A DNA stretch of 22,263 nucleotides from an archaeon (GTDB lineage Archaea; Iainarchaeota; Iainarchaeia; Iainarchaeales; GCA-2688035): NCBI GenBank assembly GCA_030745815.1, contig JASLNX010000148.1, positions 1-22,263 on the forward strand, read 5' to 3'. The notes under the pieces were generated by a model. That model ran no database searches. It saw only the letters and a list, made by a program, of their open reading frames with translations, and was not told where the DNA came from. Below are positions 21,062 to 22,263 of this stretch, piece after piece. Every line of letters begins with the position of its first letter. Positions within the stretch are counted from its first letter, which is position 1. The position numbers and the translations under genes are program-made.

Positions 21062-22263
21062 ATGCGAAAAGATATCTTGCATTTGAAGCCAACGAAAAAG
21101 CTACCTAAAAAAATGCACATTGGACAATTACACTACCACCTTGCTCCAGCTGGAGTTAGAGTTGTAATTGAAAACAGTATTGACTCAATTCTACAGTACT
21201 TCAAAGGAAAAATTAACATTTTTGTAATCGCAAACGCTTGGGCCGCGCCAAAACCAGAAGATTTGAGAATACGCCCAGACTTTAAGAAATTTAAAAATGT
21301 TTCAATTAAAACAATTGACATAAAAGAACTGGACTACGATTTGCACAAGTACAAAGGGAAAGAAGAGTTTCTGGCGGCGGCAAAAAAGTTAAAGGATAAG
21401 ATTGTTAGGCGACTGCCCCTACAAGAGTGCAACGCAGAAAATCCATTTATTTTACACTGCCACGGCCTGCCTCTTGGAAAAAATCCAAAGCTCTCAGCCG
21501 CAATAAAACTTTTAGCAGAGGAATGCGAAAAATTGAAAACCCCTCTTTGGATTCTTAACCAAGTGCACGATTTTGCAGAAAATTCACGTCCAGCAATGCT
21601 GCGAAACCTTCAGTACTGCACAGGCAAGAAGGATGAAGAGTTTGCTGCAGAAATAATGTACCCAAACAGCCGGAACATCTTTTATGCGACAATAAACAGC
21701 AAGGACGCAGACAACCTAAGGTTAGCTGGTGTAAACGAGAAACGAATCTTCTTTTTACCAAACAGTATTGACACTGACTTCTTTTCAGCAAAACCAATAA
21801 CTACAAAAAAGAAATTCAAAAAGCGATTGATTGAAGCAATAGAAAAGTACAGCGTGAAAAACCATTACTTTTTTGACCCAGCAAGAAAGATTTTGTTAAG
21901 CCCGCTAAAATGCATGCGCAGAAAAAACAACGCGGAATCCATCTTCCTGCTAAATGCATTGAACTATTTGGACGATCACTTTCAACTTATTGTTACACTT
22001 GAAGCGCATTCAGGACCAGATGTAACTTACGACAACAAAATAAAACGGTTTGTAAGGCAAGAAGGCCTACCAGTTGTTATTGGAGTTGGAGCAAATGTAA
22101 TAAGCTGTTCAGAAGAACGGGAAAAGCGTCGCGGGAAGGTGACAAAATTTAGTCTTGTTGATTTGTTTGCAGTAAGTAAGGCCGCACTAACCACTTCAAT
22201 TATTGAAGGCTTTGGTTTTGCCTTCCACGAAGCATGGATTGCAGGAAAACCAGTTGTTGGAAG
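21062..22263 (+). CDS. GT4-like glycosyltransferase, cut at the right edge
   Basis: The frame runs from ATG 21062 (GAGG eight bases upstream) through at least 400 codons and leaves the window without a stop. The translation is soluble and GT-B-like. An N-terminal domain has PFILHCHGLPLG, LNQVHDFAENSRP and FYATINSKDADNLRLAGV. Then come FFLPNSIDTDFF (a typical domain-linker strand), a donor-domain start ILLSPLKCMRRKN that holds the basic residues contacting the sugar nucleotide, and near the edge TTSIIEGFGFAFHEAWIAGKPVVG with the Glu-x7-Glu pattern of GT4 enzymes (EGFGFAFHE). The HDFAE-x-RP and INSKD signatures recall a family I cannot name. Donor and acceptor are unknown. It sits just after the PGI/PMI gene in the same direction, probably in one operon. 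Confidence 0.85.
   Translation, partial: MRKDILHLKPTKKLPKKMHIGQLHYHLAPAGVRVVIENSIDSILQYFKGKINIFVIANAWAAPKPEDLRIRPDFKKFKNVSIKTIDIKELDYDLHKYKGKEEFLAAAKKLKDKIVRRLPLQECNAENPFILHCHGLPLGKNPKLSAAIKLLAEECEKLKTPLWILNQVHDFAENSRPAMLRNLQYCTGKKDEEFAAEIMYPNSRNIFYATINSKDADNLRLAGVNEKRIFFLPNSIDTDFFSAKPITTKKKFKKRLIEAIEKYSVKNHYFFDPARKILLSPLKCMRRKNNAESIFLLNALNYLDDHFQLIVTLEAHSGPDVTYDNKIKRFVRQEGLPVVIGVGANVISCSEEREKRRGKVTKFSLVDLFAVSKAALTTSIIEGFGFAFHEAWIAGKPVVG

Noticed and set aside
21048..21086. ATGA-coupled start for the last glycosyltransferase at 21048
   Set aside because: That frame stops after 12 codons; the real frame starts at ATG 21062.
1..22263. CRISPR arrays, insertion sequences, integrase/attachment sites, rRNA
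   Set aside because: No spaced direct repeats, transposase or recombinase motifs, or rRNA segments seen. The tRNA genes have no nearby integrase or duplicated 3' ends.

Overview
This is an archaeal chromosome segment. It carries the tRNA-dependent amidotransferase pair GatD and GatE, an archaeal/eukaryotic-type prolyl-tRNA synthetase with a C-terminal Zn knuckle, an archaeal ATP-dependent DNA ligase, a bifunctional phosphoglucose/phosphomannose isomerase and an Lrp/AsnC regulator. A/T-rich box A elements lie about 26-27 bases before start codons, and internal genes have GGTGA/GAGGTGG ribosome binding sites. Compact genes and many short unrecognised proteins suggest a small-genome, DPANN-like lineage (Diapherotrites/Micrarchaeota type). 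That placement is inference. I see no mobile element, CRISPR array or rRNA.

Layout. 1-2937 (+): a CPA2-type cation/proton antiporter, a helical protein paired with a PIN-domain nuclease, and a GNAT acetyltransferase. 2932-7366 (-): the most striking block, read as tRNA-Pro(GGG), gpgS (glucosyl-3-phosphoglycerate synthase), proC, proB, proS and a 57-residue ORF, tightly packed or overlapping. 7504-8259 (+): an unrecognised protein with a leaderless promoter. 8275-8817 (-): tRNA-Pro(UGG), followed four bases later by a 154-residue ORF. 8864-10255 (-): a GT4 glycosyltransferase. 10364-12687 (+): a promoter, a 26-codon leader ORF, an 86-residue protein and DNA ligase. 12692-14317: divergent small membrane proteins and a Cys-rich membrane-anchored ectodomain protein. 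14318-14608: an intergenic region with a strong GC-rich hairpin that has its own box A. 14609-20000 (+): Lrp regulator, gatD, a flavin-reductase-like protein, two very basic small proteins, an Isf-like flavoprotein and gatE. 20044-22263 (+): PGI/PMI isomerase and a glycosyltransferase cut by the window edge.

How the genes fit together. Two tRNA-Pro genes, prolyl-tRNA synthetase and two of the three proline biosynthetic enzymes lie within 6 kb. One tRNA-Pro appears to head the operon. That operon also holds the first enzyme of glucosylglycerate synthesis, so two compatible-solute pathways and proline charging may share one transcript. The tRNA-Pro(GGG) has odd bases (C33 and C55), which raises the idea that it is partly a regulatory tRNA-like element. 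GatD and GatE together make Gln-tRNA(Gln), but here they are split by redox and basic-protein genes. Other items worth checking are the 47-residue Arg/Gly/Lys peptide, the 26-codon leader ORF and the 14417-14462 hairpin RNA.
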